In this document: positions 49,778 through 61,325 of the stretch, piece by piece
How the letters are laid out: each line of letters begins with the position of its first letter
How positions within the stretch are numbered: position 1 is the first letter of the stretch
Assembly: GCF_964355755.1 (NCBI RefSeq)
Contig: NC_092670.1
Coordinates: forward strand, 9,487,201-9,551,200
Source: Antedon mediterranea
Lineage: Eukaryota > Echinodermata > Crinoidea > Comatulida > Antedonidae
Direction: 5' to 3'
Length of the DNA: 64,000 bases
The notes under the pieces: generated by a model
Databases searched by the model: none
Told to the model about the DNA's origin: nothing
What the model saw: only the letters and a program-made list of their open reading frames with translations
Program-made: the position numbers and the translations under genes

Positions 49778-50467
49778 CTGAATAAAATATAAAAACACAG
49801 GTAAATGGTCGACTGTCTGTGTGTCCATATTAAACAGTTAGACCTTGAGTACGTACTATGCCACATACAGTATACAAACATGCTCAAACGTTGAAGTAAC
49901 AGTTTCATGCGTTTTATACAGCTAATTGACTCAATACAGCATTCCTATGTCTAAAAAAAACTTTGTAATCTGAATTGCATAGTCCATTACTCTTCTGTAC
50001 ATTAATGGTCAAGAAACCGAACAATTGACTAAGCATCGCAACCTGACTGGCAAGTTGTGCCTTATTTTGAGAAAATGTTTTGTTCAAGGCCAACATTTTA
50101 CAGAGTCTTTTAACATGATGTATGCGTTAATATGTAGACCTTATTATTATTTTATATTACTGTAATGATGATCGGTTAGTAAATAACCTGACCAATTCTG
50201 AATAATATACTGTAATATTCACAGTGCATAATTGTAATAAAAAAAAATATAAAATAATATCTTGGATTTATAAAGCGCCTAATGTTGTGAAACCTCCTTA
50301 CATACATCTGGTGAAAGACACCTCAACTCAATTTTATACACCCATAAAAGAGTTTTAAAATTTATAGATTTATCATGTACTTTATTTATACTACCATTTC
50401 ATATTATTATAAGCTTCTTAATACCTCCAAAATAACTTTAAATAATAATATAAATCACAAGACAAAT

Positions 50468-50602
50468 GTATGAAAAAATTACAATGCTGTAATATCAGTT
50501 GCTGGATCTCAATGAAGCAAAAACCTAAATCAAAACAGTAAAGAAACAGTCGGAAAGAAAGTGCTAAGCCTTCAGAAAACACTATTCCTTCATCAGAGCT
50601 AC
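50468..50602 (-). repeat. Penelope-like 3' tail, third copy
   Basis: On the minus strand, AGCTCTGATGAAGGAATAGT, then a GAAGGCTTAGCACTTTC block, then CATTGAGATCCAGCAACTGA. Same order of blocks as the copy at 2935-3140, about 70-80% similar by eye. Confidence 0.5.
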
Positions 50603-52257
50603 CGTATGCTAATACTGTAAATATATCGTTCTTTTAGCCAAGTTCTACTTTCTACTTTAGTTCTACTAAAAGGCCTATTTTCAAATTGTATTACTTGTGT
50701 TTCCAAAGTCGACCTTGGGAAAAAAAATTAAGTAGTCCACACAAACCCTAAAAACTTGTCATTTCCTCCATAGTAGTCGTCTGTAGGAAGGGGTTATATT
50801 ATTTCACTGGTCAATTTTGCTAATTCTTAATCAGGACACTTATAATAGTCTTAAGCTGAATTACTTCACAATGCTCTAGAGAGGCTAAACTAGGTATATG
50901 TGCCAATTGGCGACAATGGCTAAAGTCAAATCCCAAGGGGTAATAATTGTAGGACACACTTCTTTAATATTAATACAACTCTATCTGTGATAAAATAGGT
51001 TTCATCATGTGATGAAATAAGTCGGTTAAACCTGTTTATCTTATAAATTATAGGCACTTGGTATACTAATACTTTTGTTTTTGATGAAACCCTGTTTTTA
51101 TGATAGTAAAGCAAGGTTTAGGTTTATGACAAAGGTACAGTTAAACTGCCCATAACAAACATCTATCTAAAAAGTCATTTTTTTCTTCCTATCTAAAAAT
51201 TACAACGTATATCTTGTAAGCAGAACCCCTTGTAGTACTTTTGACCACATAATTTGGACTTTGTATCTTTTCATACTAATTGACCATGTCAAGCAAACTA
51301 CTGTACTGTAAGCAAACTTCTGTGAAATTGACAATTTCTTACCAATTTCTATACCATACTAAATAACTGAAACATACAATAGAACAAATTTAAAGGCCGA
51401 AAAATTAACGTTGAAAATTGGCCCTCTTATGGCTAAACCTTTAATAAATGGATGCCTCTCTAATAAGCGGACAATTTTTCTGGAACGGAAGGGTGTTTTC
51501 TTAAGGGTGCTTTAATTGATACTCCTAAGGAAACGTTTCAGAAAAACCTATAATATATTGTAAGTAATTATCACTGATCCCAATTTAAATATAAATTAAT
51601 TCAACATAATTAAACAGAAATCTATCTGAAGTAAAATACTATAAAAGCGAAAAACAAAAGAGCCATTTCAAGCTTTTGGTAGCATGACATTCATTCATCA
51701 GTTTATTGAGCACACAGACTAAATTATGTAAAAATTCATTCATATTGAAACATCAATTCCTAAACCATTTTCTTTGATAAATAAATCTCATATAAATTAT
51801 TCATACTTTAGGACTTTATTCTGAGGTTATTTTTTATCAAATTAATCTAAAATGTAGACCTACCAACAAATATCATCGTCATATCATTAAACCTTGTAAA
51901 AGTTCATGTAACAAAGAAATTGTAAAATTCTAGGCGATTTCATTTGTGCGAATTGTCAATAACCTTACAAGTTCTTACATAAAGCTTAGGAAGACTTAAT
52001 CCTGTATTTATTTCAGGGATCAATGAAACCACAGTTTAGTTTGGAGGTTTACATAGTGAATCCAGTTAATAACCGCAAATAATTTCCGATATACTTAAGA
52101 TTTTCACATTCAAAGTCTACCTGTTGATGGATCAGAATATATTGGCACAGACAACCATCTCATTCAAATCTCTAAAGCTTTTGTTGCAATCCAGAGTTTT
52201 AAATTTAATCAGCGGTTTTTGGTGTACAACGAGAAAACTAACCCTTATTTTCTTTGT
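50603..52257. other. AT-rich non-coding stretch
   Basis: A remnant of the GGGACAC family may lie at 51455-51500. Nothing else recognised. Confidence 0.5.
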
Positions 52258-52508
52258 AAAATATTTCTAAATCGGTTTATATTTATTATAGAAATATAAA
52301 GTATTACATTTAACTTCCTCTTGTAATGTACTGTATAGTTAACTAACTCTAATTAAGGACCCGTATTGATGAATGTCTTTGTCTGGTTTAGCGATGATCA
52401 TTAAATGTTTTAATATTAAATTTATCTCTTTTTTTTTTCATTAGATTTAAGCCACATGGATCAACTAACTATCTATAAATATGATGTTCTCTCTGAATGC
52501 ACTTTTAA
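52258..52508. repeat. Duplicated segment, copy A (no insertion)
   Basis: ATATTTCTAAATCGGTTTAT through TGAATGCACTTTTAAAA matches 56899-57408 in the same orientation, roughly 85-90% by eye in the shared parts. The spacing is 4.6 kb. Confidence 0.75.
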
Positions 52509-53587
52509 AACCCTGACTTAAACAGACGAAATCATTTTTTTATCAGTTTTTTTGACAGCATACTGTATTTTTAATAATATTCATTTTAATCTTAAGAATT
52601 GGTATAGACCTTATTACTTGCATAAATGATAACATAAATTGGCTATAGAATTAGTAATATTTATATCATTGTTTAATTTTAAATTTTAACTGTCTTTGAT
52701 TTGATTTTTAATGACCCTAGTGACCGGATTGCGAAGATTCAGTAGTCATAAAAAAAATCGTTGGAAGACAAAAAAATGTTTGAGAGAAAAAATTGCTGTT
52801 CTAACATAGCCAGATGGCTAAGGTGCCCTAGCTTGATTTGTGCAGTTTTGCAGTTTAGGAGATACTGTAGAGGAACAAAGTTTTAGGTTAAAATAACTAG
52901 TTAACTGCATCTTTCTAATCAGCTGCATTATATCAAAGTCTACATGACCTGATTCTAGTTTACAACCCACTATATTTCTAGGTATAGTATGTTTAATGTT
53001 TGACTGTTAAAATTCCAGAACACAAGCAATGCGTGACATAATTTTTTTTTTTAAGTTATAAAATGTTCAAAAAACAATACTTGTAATAAATTTTGACATA
53101 TTGAAATTAGCTTGTTGGAGATGAAAGCATTTCTGTTGGTTTATTCGTAACGAAATCACTTAAGGATCTTGTACAGACTTATTTAAAATTAACAAGTCCC
53201 AAAAATGTTAGAAACAGGATGTCAGGATGGGCTACGTGCACCTTGGCGCCAATTTCTGCTTTAGTGCCATCCTTCCTTTAAAGTCTACAACCAACATTTT
53301 TAAAGCTTTAGTAATACTTAAAAGTACATTACATAATTATTATTTTATACATAGACATATTTTCCATTTGTTCTTGATCTCTTCAATTTAAAATTAGGTT
53401 ATAATTGCATTGCCATTACAAATGTTACACTTTACTCTAAAACTTTAGCATGAAATTACAAATTATTGTAGTTTCCTCGAAACATTCAAAAAGTATTAGG
53501 CCAATCATTATTGATCAGCAGTTAAACTTTTCAACTAATTTTGTTTAATGTAAACAATATTGTTTATAAATGAATTAATATTATTTA

Positions 53588-53930
53588 CCTCCGCCAAGGA
53601 GGTATATGTAATAGTATATGTGTTTGTTTGTTTGTTAGCAGGATTACTAAAAAAATAATTACAAGATCTTTACCAAAAAGAATATACAGATAGATATGTG
53701 GTCAAGAACCATTCCATAAAATTTGGGACCATTTGGGACCATGGTCCCATTCTGGACCCCTTTTTGAGTATACTTTTAGACCTGCTAGTGTTAAAAGATA
53801 GGACAGAATTTTTCAAAAGCCGGCGAGCAGTCTTAAAGTAACAAGTAAACTGAAATTGCATTTTCTCGAAAACTACTTGTCCAAAAAACTTCATTTTTGT
53901 ACAAGAGGCAAGAGTTATAATTTGTGATTT
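53588..53930 (+). mobile_element. CCTCCGCCAAGGAGGT repeat
   Basis: CCTCCGCCAAGGAGGTATAT, then (TTTG)n and TTAGCAGGATTACT, form a motif I know from interspersed repeats in many marine animal genomes. Nearby TTGGGACCATTTGGGACCAT is a short duplication in the body. The minus strand is open for 74 codons with no domain. Superfamily unknown to me. Confidence 0.5.
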
Positions 53931-54670
53931 ATAATTTTAAAACAAAATTTGATTTAATGTGCACGTTTTTTAATGCGAGTAGTTTAAAAAACCTATTTCT
54001 TTTCAAATTCACTCGTTTGATTTGTGCGTTGCTGTTCTTGTTAGTCAACTGAAGCTATTGTTAATTGAAAGGCTAGTTACATAACCATTACACCAAACTC
54101 GCATACACATGCTTATAGTAAAATTAGCCTAAATCACAAACAGCATTAAGACACACATGCAATATAAAATTTCCCATTGCAGTTTTATGTATTAATATAT
54201 TATTATTAATACAGTATCAATTATTAAAATGGTATGTAAGAAAAAGCCACAGAAAGGAACAATTTAAAACATCACAAGAATTGTTAATAATCACCAAAAA
54301 AGAATGTTACAATCTATGAATGAATTTGAATATCTAATGATGTTTGTAGCTAAAATGTTACTACTAACTATAGGAAGTGATCTGTTGGAACAGATACAGT
54401 AGAATGACTCTCTTAGTGATGATACATCAGTATGTGCTATAATAATACAAAAGTGATTTTACACTATGTAGGCAGACCAAGCACTCATGAATATGCATGA
54501 GTTAAAGTTAGTTAAATACTTAAATAAACATCAGGTAAAAGTAGTGTCATTCTGTAGGAAAGTCCACTAGCTGACCGTCATTGCGCAGGCTACTATCGTG
54601 AAAACCCAGCAAGTAGCAAATGACCTACTTGTACTAGATAAGGTAAGCCAAGTAATGCTTGAGGATTTAT

Positions 54671-55003
54671 CCGCTTCATTATTATTAGCTCTACACGTAT
54701 AACAGCTTGCAGGTACATCGATATCATAGTAAGGTATCTATTCTTATTATGAATACCTTAATTTGTAATTTATTTAATTGTACAAATTATAAAAAATTTA
54801 TTTCTGTTTCCATTTAGTTGTACTGTATTTTTTTTTCATCTGCTTCATTATTATTACTATTAGTTCTTCACGTACAACTGCTTGCATTGATATCATAGTA
54901 AGGTATCTATTCTCATTTATGAATACCTTAATTTGTAATTTATTTAATTGTACAAATTATAAAAATACTAAATTCCATTTAGTAGTAACTGTATTTTTGT
55001 TTT
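54671..55003. repeat. Tandem duplication, ~168-bp unit, two copies
   Basis: Copy 1 (54671-54838) and copy 2 (54840-55003) share GATATCATAGTAAGGTATCT, ATGAATACCTTAATTTGTAA and TTTATTTAATTGTACAAATT almost exactly. The 5' ends differ by small indels. Confidence 0.85.
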
Positions 55004-55627
55004 AGTTTATGTTTTTTTTATAGAATTATTGTATGAATAATTTGTTTAAAAGGTACAAATTGGGGAAAACCTAGTATTTTTGCTGAAAAGTTACAGTTCT
55101 TCCCTTTGTCTTGCTTTCATGATCGACCGTAAGTAAGTGAATCAATTTACACAGCGCATGTTGCTAGTATTTATAGCGACCACCTATTTAAAAATGACAT
55201 TTTCACATTTTAAAGACGAAAAAAATTATCGCAATAGGCTCACAAAGTGTTTTTAAGGAAAAACCTAGTAAGCTACTTATTGTAATTACATAACAATGTT
55301 ACACACAAGATCACGTTTAGGCTAGACTGCCATTTCATGGATAATAAGACTTTCAGTGTTTAAATGGCTTTCGGGGGGCTTTAAAGTGACCTTTAAAATC
55401 ACTGGATTGTGTGTGTTAATTAACAATAAAAGAAGTACATATGGTGTAATTGTAGTAATAACTATTGTGTTGTGATTAGTGGTAATATGTAATACAGTAT
55501 CGTAATAATAGGAGAAAAGTCCTGTATTAATAATAGGGACTTCACTTTACACATCAGAAATGGGTGAACGGAACTTATGTGTTTGTCGGAGTGTAAAATG
55601 CTAGCGCCGTATAACAATCATATTCAA

Positions 55628-55762
55628 CCGATTTCTAATTTGTCTCATCTCATCTCATGTGTTTCACAAGTTATGCCTGCTCAAAGCATAACTCTTAACC
55701 TTACATTCCATGATACGGGAAAACATGTGATACACATGAGATGCTGTATTACAGAATTTGCC
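55628..55762. mobile_element. Small palindromic MITE (ACAGAATT family), partial copy 3
   Basis: The right arm is well kept (AAAACATGTGATACACATGA, then GCTGTATTACAGAATTTG). The left arm is eroded to CTCATGTGTTTCACAAG. Confidence 0.4.
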
Positions 55763-56898
55763 TACAATACTATGTTTACCCTCCATGCAACAGAGTGACA
55801 TTACTTTACCATATATACTGTACACAACATTACCACACTATACTCTTAATGTCACAAAATTCATATTTATAATTGTATTTACGGATAATGCATAACTTTT
55901 AGGGATTATTCTTGACGTTTTTAGTCAATGACAATATGCAAGTTATCGCTCCTGGATTGGTCGACAGAGGCATGCGCTGTTTGAAAGTAGGCGGGGTTAA
56001 TTCTTAATTACCGTCGTCAACTGCTTCCTGATGCGCGAAGTCCCTAGTAATTTACTACTGTACGTGTAAGTACCGCTTGTACCTACAAGGTCATCTAGGA
56101 ATAAGTTAAGAGTAAGTAAGAAAAAAGGATGGAATTTATTTAAGATTGATTAATTTACATTATTTCAAATAGATTAGATAACAGACTGTAAAATAACATT
56201 ATTTTCGTACAGAAAGATAAGAAAAAAGTATTAAAAGAATGTGTGAAAAAAAAGCATGGATTTATTATTAGCATCAGAGTGAAGAAAAAAAGTAATGTAA
56301 GAAAAGATACTGTAATAGCCTTATTTTCTTAGAAAGTCTTTTTCTGTTGCCAAGATATTGGAAAATGGTCTAGACACATTTGTTTCACTGGACGTATTAT
56401 TACACTGAATGGAAATGACAAGAGGTCTGTTTTAAAAAACGATCACATATTTCTGCTCAAGTTTTGCTACTAAATAACCGTTTAAATCAGTGGGTGATGA
56501 TCAATGGAAATTTTAATTCAAAATAAGGTTGTTGTTTACACAATACACTTTTTTGAGTCCCAACGTGTCCCCTTAATAGAGGTTTCAGTCACTGTAATAA
56601 CATCCATGAACTTTTACATGTAGTCTTATTTAACTTAGGTAGCCTAAATATGATCTAGAGTAAATGGAATTATACTAGAGAAATTGGATTAAACTAGAGA
56701 CACTACAACAATACAAGGCGTATTCCCCACACATTACATAATCTTAGGTATTTAGTCCAAAAATCCATTGAATTCTTTGACTTAAAAATGGGACCAGAAG
56801 ATCAAAGTATTGAATAGAAAATCTTTAAATAGCACATGCTAATCGGACAATCCGCATAAACGTAAATTCAACTATAAGGAGGATGGCCTTGATTTTTG

Positions 56899-57408
56899 TC
56901 AAATATTTCTAAATCGGTTTAAATTTATTATAGAAATATACAGTATTACATTTAACTTCCTATTGTAATGTACTGTATAGTTGCTCTCTGTTACCTACCT
57001 CTAAATAAGGACTAGTTTCTACCTATTGATGAATGTCAGGTTTAGCGATTATCATTAAATGTTTTAATATTAAATTTATCATAACTTTCCAATTTTCTTT
57101 TTTTTTAATTACATTTAATTATTTATTTATTACCATCTTTACTGAGGGTAGCCTATCCAGTTCCAAATAGAACTGATCATTCTGGGCCCTCGATAAAACA
57201 TACATACAGTACAACACATAAAATATTAAATATTCAAATGACATAAAATATATTAAAGGCTTATAAATTTACAATGATTATAAAATTCATATAAAGGTTA
57301 AAATCGTTGACAGAAAAAAAAATATATACATAGTACGAACAATATTAAGCAACATGGATCAACTATCTATAAATTTATATGATGTCCTGTTTAAATGCAC
57401 TTTTAATT
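56899..57408. repeat. Duplicated segment, copy B (with retroposon)
   Basis: Same blocks as 52258-52508 (CTAAATCGGTTTAAATTTAT, GGTTTAGCGATTATCATTAA, ACATGGATCAACTATCTATA), split by the 265-bp retroposon at 57081-57345. Confidence 0.75.
57081..57345 (-). mobile_element. Retroposon inserted in one copy of a duplicated segment
   Basis: Poly(T), then ATTACCATCTTTACTGAGGG, then TAGCCTATCCAGTTCCAAAT. The duplicated flanks match 52258-52508, but that copy lacks these 265 bp and has only a T-rich run at the same place. The empty site therefore defines the insertion. Its 3' end family also occurs at 42332. Confidence 0.65.
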
Positions 57409-57857
57409 TTATTTACTGTAAATACAAGATTCCCATTTTACCAAAGAAACAACTTTATGTCTAATTATATATTCAATAAGTAAAAGAATGAACAACTTTA
57501 TTTATTGATTTTTAATCAGATTGATAATTTTTCTCCTTCAACTTTTAGCATTTTTATTTAATGACAATGTAAAAATTAATGAGTGTACCAAGGTTTTTAC
57601 TAAAGGAACATACGTTTTATATGTTACATGAAATGCCATTCTAGGAATCAATGATCATGTTGATGCATTGGGTCATTCAACTGTTCAAAATAAGTGACCA
57701 GTGACTACTTAATTGTATAACATAACCTTTTAATGTAGGGCAAAACATGTGACTTGCTTAGCTCCCTGGCGCAAAGCTACTTTGTAATAATTATTATCAT
57801 GTTGATGGAGTACACACTGCTGCCTTGGGCTACAATCTAACTCTAGACATTAATGAA

Positions 57858-57965
57858 TGAAAGCTCACTGGTCTAGGGGTACTGTATGAAGATCTACAGT
57901 AGGTTGTGGGTTCGAGCAATCTGAGGATTACTTGCAAATTTCTCACTGTAGTGAGAATTCAAAAT
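57858..57965 (+). mobile_element. tRNA-derived SINE with A and B boxes
   Basis: AAGCTCACTGGTCTAGGGGT (57861-57880) resembles a tRNA D-arm A-box. GGTTGTGGGTTCGAGCAATC (57902-57921) contains the B-box. The spacing of about 40 bp is right for a pol III promoter. The body lacks a clean cloverleaf, so this is a SINE head rather than a tRNA gene. It matches the fragment at 13070-13150. Confidence 0.6.
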
Positions 57966-58858
57966 GACTAACTAAACTAATAATCACGATTCATTACATC
58001 ATATGGATATTAAAAGACTTTTTGAAATGTTCCAAGGAAACCACCAGTACGTGTCCCACTGTGAACATTTTCTGTAAAATTGTATTATTAATATTATCGT
58101 TAAAAACCACAATGACTACATAGAATATTTTCGTTGTATTGTGAATTTAACAATAAATGGACATATACAGTACAGTAGAAAGAATCAAAAAGATTCAGAG
58201 AAATGCAATAAAAGGCAAGTTTTTATTGTCATTGACAATTTCATTTTGGTGATGAACATTATTTCCTTGCCTATTGAAATAGGCAAAATTTTACAAAAAG
58301 AACCAATCTCAAAAACAGTTTTAAAAATCCCTAATTACCTGTGGTTAAATTATGACATCATTACACAACCAATCAGGAATGAAAGTAAAGGAGAAACCAC
58401 CTTTATTGTGAAAATTAGGCACAATCCAATATTTGTTAATACACCAGTTTGTTTTTTTGTTTGTTTGGGGGATTTTTCAATCCAATCAGATCCTACGAAT
58501 AGCATTTTACTTATTTTCTTTTAAATCACTTTAAAAACTGTTAAAAAAATGGAATGTAAGTTAAATATTTGTAAACATCCCAAATCTATGTCAGTGTTAA
58601 TAATCATAGAAAATGTGTTGATGTTTACAATTGAATTTCATCAATAAATTTATTCAATAAAGTACAAGATGTCATTGGCCCTGTCACACCTTGATGATTT
58701 AGACTGGAGTACCTTATCCAATGACTTATCTTGTACTGTCCTTACCTAGTACTGTATAATGTACTTTAAAATCAAAACTAGTACTCCTACTGACCCCATT
58801 AATGCTTTTGTGAAATCGATAATTACTACAGTATTGAAAGGGGGTTTCCGGAAAAAAA

Positions 58859-59535
58859 ATTGTTTATCAATACATTTATTACACTTTTATCTACCAATAA
58901 AATTCACTGATCTTTGTACTATTTGACATAGTTAACTTTTGACAGATCATGAACAAACAGTATGTTACTCAAATGTAGGTCGTGCTAAATGTAAAGTCTT
59001 TAAGTTTATCAAAAGAGTAGATAGGAATTCCTCTGTATAAAATCAAACAAAACATATATTTTTTAATAAAGTAGTAATGCTTATTGAAAGGTCAGCATCA
59101 AGATTTAACAAAGTGTCTCCTTAATAAGGATGTCCCCTGAATAGAGGTGTCCCAAAGGAGGAGTTAGAATACTTTAGAAAAACTATATTTTGGTTGTATA
59201 CAGTAGAACTCCCCAAACAAATTTGTTTATCAATACATTTATTACACTTTTATCTACCAATAAAATTCACTGATCTTTGTACTATTTGACATAGTTAACT
59301 TATTGACAGATCATGAACAAACAGTATGTTACTCAAATGTAGGTCGTGCTAAATGTAAAGTCTATAAGTTTATCAAAAGAGTAGATAGGAATTCTACTGT
59401 ATAAAATTAAACAAAACATAGTTTTTCTCTGATACAGTACAATCCTTATAAAGAGGTCACCTTCAGAAGAAGTGTCCCTTGAATAGGTGTCCCAAAGGAG
59501 TAGGAGACTTTAAAAAAACTATATTTTGGATGTAT
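58859..59535. repeat. Tandem duplication, ~360-bp unit, two copies
   Basis: Copy 1 is 58859-59204 and copy 2 is 59221-59535. The first ~190 bp (TTGTTTATCAATACATTTAT through AGAGTAGATAGGAATTC) are about 97% identical. The 3' parts diverge but both contain GTCTCC/GTCCCTTGAATAG..GTGTCCCAAAGGAG and end ACTATATTTTGG(T/A)TGTATA. Each unit therefore carries a piece of the GTGTCCC family. Confidence 0.85.
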
Positions 59536-59609
59536 ATGGGTGTTCCTTTCAGTTTCATAGGGGTGACATAATATAAATAACATTTAATGTCACTCATTTG
59601 TTCATTTCA

Positions 59610-60165
59610 AAGAAGGAAAGTGTCACTTTAATAGGGGTATCCATTTAATATGGATGTCTTCTTAAAAAGGGATGCCAATATGGGTGTCCTTTTAATATGG
59701 TGTCCCTTTAATATGGGTATCCTTTTAATATGGTGTACCTTTAATATGGGTGTCCCTTTAATAGGGATGTCCCTTTAATATGGTTATCCCTTTAATATGG
59801 TTATCCCTTTAATAGGGATGTCCCTTCAGTAGGGGCGTCCCTTTAAATATGGGTATCCCTTTAATTTTTTTTTTCAATTCAACTTTTATTTCAGACAATT
59901 GTCCATATGGTATAATACATTAAAAAAAAAAAGATGAAGGAGAGAGGACCAAAACATTTATCTATTGGTATATAATGCCTCTCTCCATTTGTAGTACATG
60001 TTTGAATCCATCAAGAATAATGAGTGTGTGGGTGTGCCTTTAATAGGGGTGCCTCTTTAATTGAGGTTGGTCATAATGTTAACAAATATAATGCCCAATA
60101 TACAGTATGTTCTTCTCACAGGAATAACCCCTTTAATAGGGACGTCTCAAAGGAGGGATTCTATT
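59610..60165. repeat. TTTAATATGGGTGTCCC array interrupted by a retroposon
   Basis: More than ten units of about 20 bp (GTGTCCCTTTAATATGG and variants ATCCCTTTAATAGGG). The array is broken at 59868-60027 by non-array sequence with poly(T) and resumes with GTGCCTTTAATAGGGGTGCC. It is the reverse orientation of the CTATTAAGGGGACAC family at 34 kb. Confidence 0.85.
59866..60027 (-). mobile_element. Retroposon inserted in the array, minus orientation
   Basis: Poly(T), then TTCAATTCAACTTTTATTTC, then an A-rich stretch (AAAAAAAAAAAGATGAAGG) and unique sequence up to where the array resumes. The sharp boundaries against repeat units on both sides indicate an insertion. Confidence 0.45.
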
Positions 60166-60513
60166 GTACCTAGTAAAATAAATTTACTTTTAGTAATCAC
60201 AATTTATAAATGGAAAGAGAAATAAATTCTTTCAAGGAATGTGTTATTTAGAAATGAACTATGGACCATGTCCAATGCAATAATTGTGAAATGTTAAGTA
60301 GATGTTGATAGATGTGTATTTATGGTAAATAAATGTGGATGGATTAATGACATAAACAAACAGACCATAAACACATTGCACAAATTTCAAAGATTATGTC
60401 ATAATTGTATCCAACACCAACACAACATTTTTTGTTTTACTTTATCAAATACAGCTACAGTATATTACAAATTATAAATAGGCAAAGGTGGTTCTCAAGC
60501 TTAACTGAAAACT

Positions 60514-60565
60514 GAGGATATTCGGATTAGGCCCTCTACGGACCCACAGCAGCAGTGCAGCGCCT
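60514..60565 (-). repeat. Interspersed repeat copy, inverse of 9036-9083
   Basis: The minus strand reads CACTGCTGCTGTGGGTCCGT, then AGAGGGCCTAATCCGAAT, the counterpart of 9036-9083. Confidence 0.5.
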
Positions 60566-60653
60566 ACCCTTGGTCTAGGAGTTGCATAGTAAAGAGAGAC
60601 AAACAAATATTAAATTATTTCTATTTGATAGATAAAGTAACATTTCAAGGTGT

Positions 60654-60735
60654 AATTTTTTTTGGCAAAATTATCTATCATTGATAGATAATTTTTTAGT
60701 CTATCATTGATAGATAATTTTTGCCAAAAAAATTA
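60654..60735. repeat. Nested palindrome with two ATCTATCATTGATAGAT cores
   Basis: The outer arms AATTTTTTTTGGCAAAATTA and the inverse TAATTTTTGCCAAAAAAATT enclose two adjacent palindromes (AATTATCTATCATTGATAGA and CTATCATTGATAGATAATTT). A direct repeat of GCCAAAAA..AATTAAATCAAT follows at 60722-60810. Confidence 0.85.
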
Positions 60736-60954
60736 AATCAATAAAAAATAACTGACATAACTCTCTTTTTGCCAAAAATCTGTTTAAAGAAAATTAAATC
60801 AATGAAAAATAAAGCAAAAGTAAAAAAATATAAAACCAGTTTATAGAGTTTTTTAAGGGGAAAAAAACTATTAAAAACAATTACTATGTTCAAGGTTATA
60901 TTGTCAATTTTGACAGCAGAGCATTATAAAACCCCAAACTAGTGGGTGTAACTG

Positions 60955-61325
60955 GTGACCTATTTCTTATCTAGCGTACTTGATAACATGATCACCGTCC
61001 TAGTTTTCAACTACCTAATAGGGTACAGTTCACACTTTAATAGAAATGTATTCGTTCGAGTGACCGGAAAACTCTTTCAGAATCTGTTTGCTCTACAGTT
61101 TTGTTATTTTACTGCCGTTTCTTTTGTTCAAAAGTTTACACAACGTTTCATTGGTCAGCAAAGACCGTGAACCAATGGTCATGATCAACCAAGCAAATTT
61201 AATTTATATTTGTACCAGTGTTATCAATCAAATGCCACACAAATTAGCTCTTTCTCTCGTTGACGTCAAATTAAAATTCCGGATACTACGGATAAAAGCA
61301 GGAGTGCTCCCGGACAAATGAAATT
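60955..61325. promoter_or_regulatory. Promoter- or enhancer-like patch with CCAAT boxes and a CRE
   Basis: A GC-richer patch with an inverted pair of CCAAT boxes (ATTGG at 61150-61154 and CCAAT at 61172-61176) and a perfect CRE, TGACGTCA, at 61261-61268. Two overlapping open frames here (71 and 77 codons) show no domain. No adjacent first exon is evident, so this is a sequence-motif call only. Confidence 0.22.

Noticed and set aside
57858-57965. A true tRNA gene
   Set aside because: A and B boxes are present but the acceptor and anticodon stems do not pair convincingly and there is a related decayed copy at 13 kb. SINE is the better reading.
58141-58524. 127-codon plus-strand open frame, the longest in the window
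   Set aside because: Composition is that of AT-rich chance sequence (Ile/Asn/Lys/Phe). No domain, no splice context. Low-complexity TTTGTTTG tracts are translated inside it.
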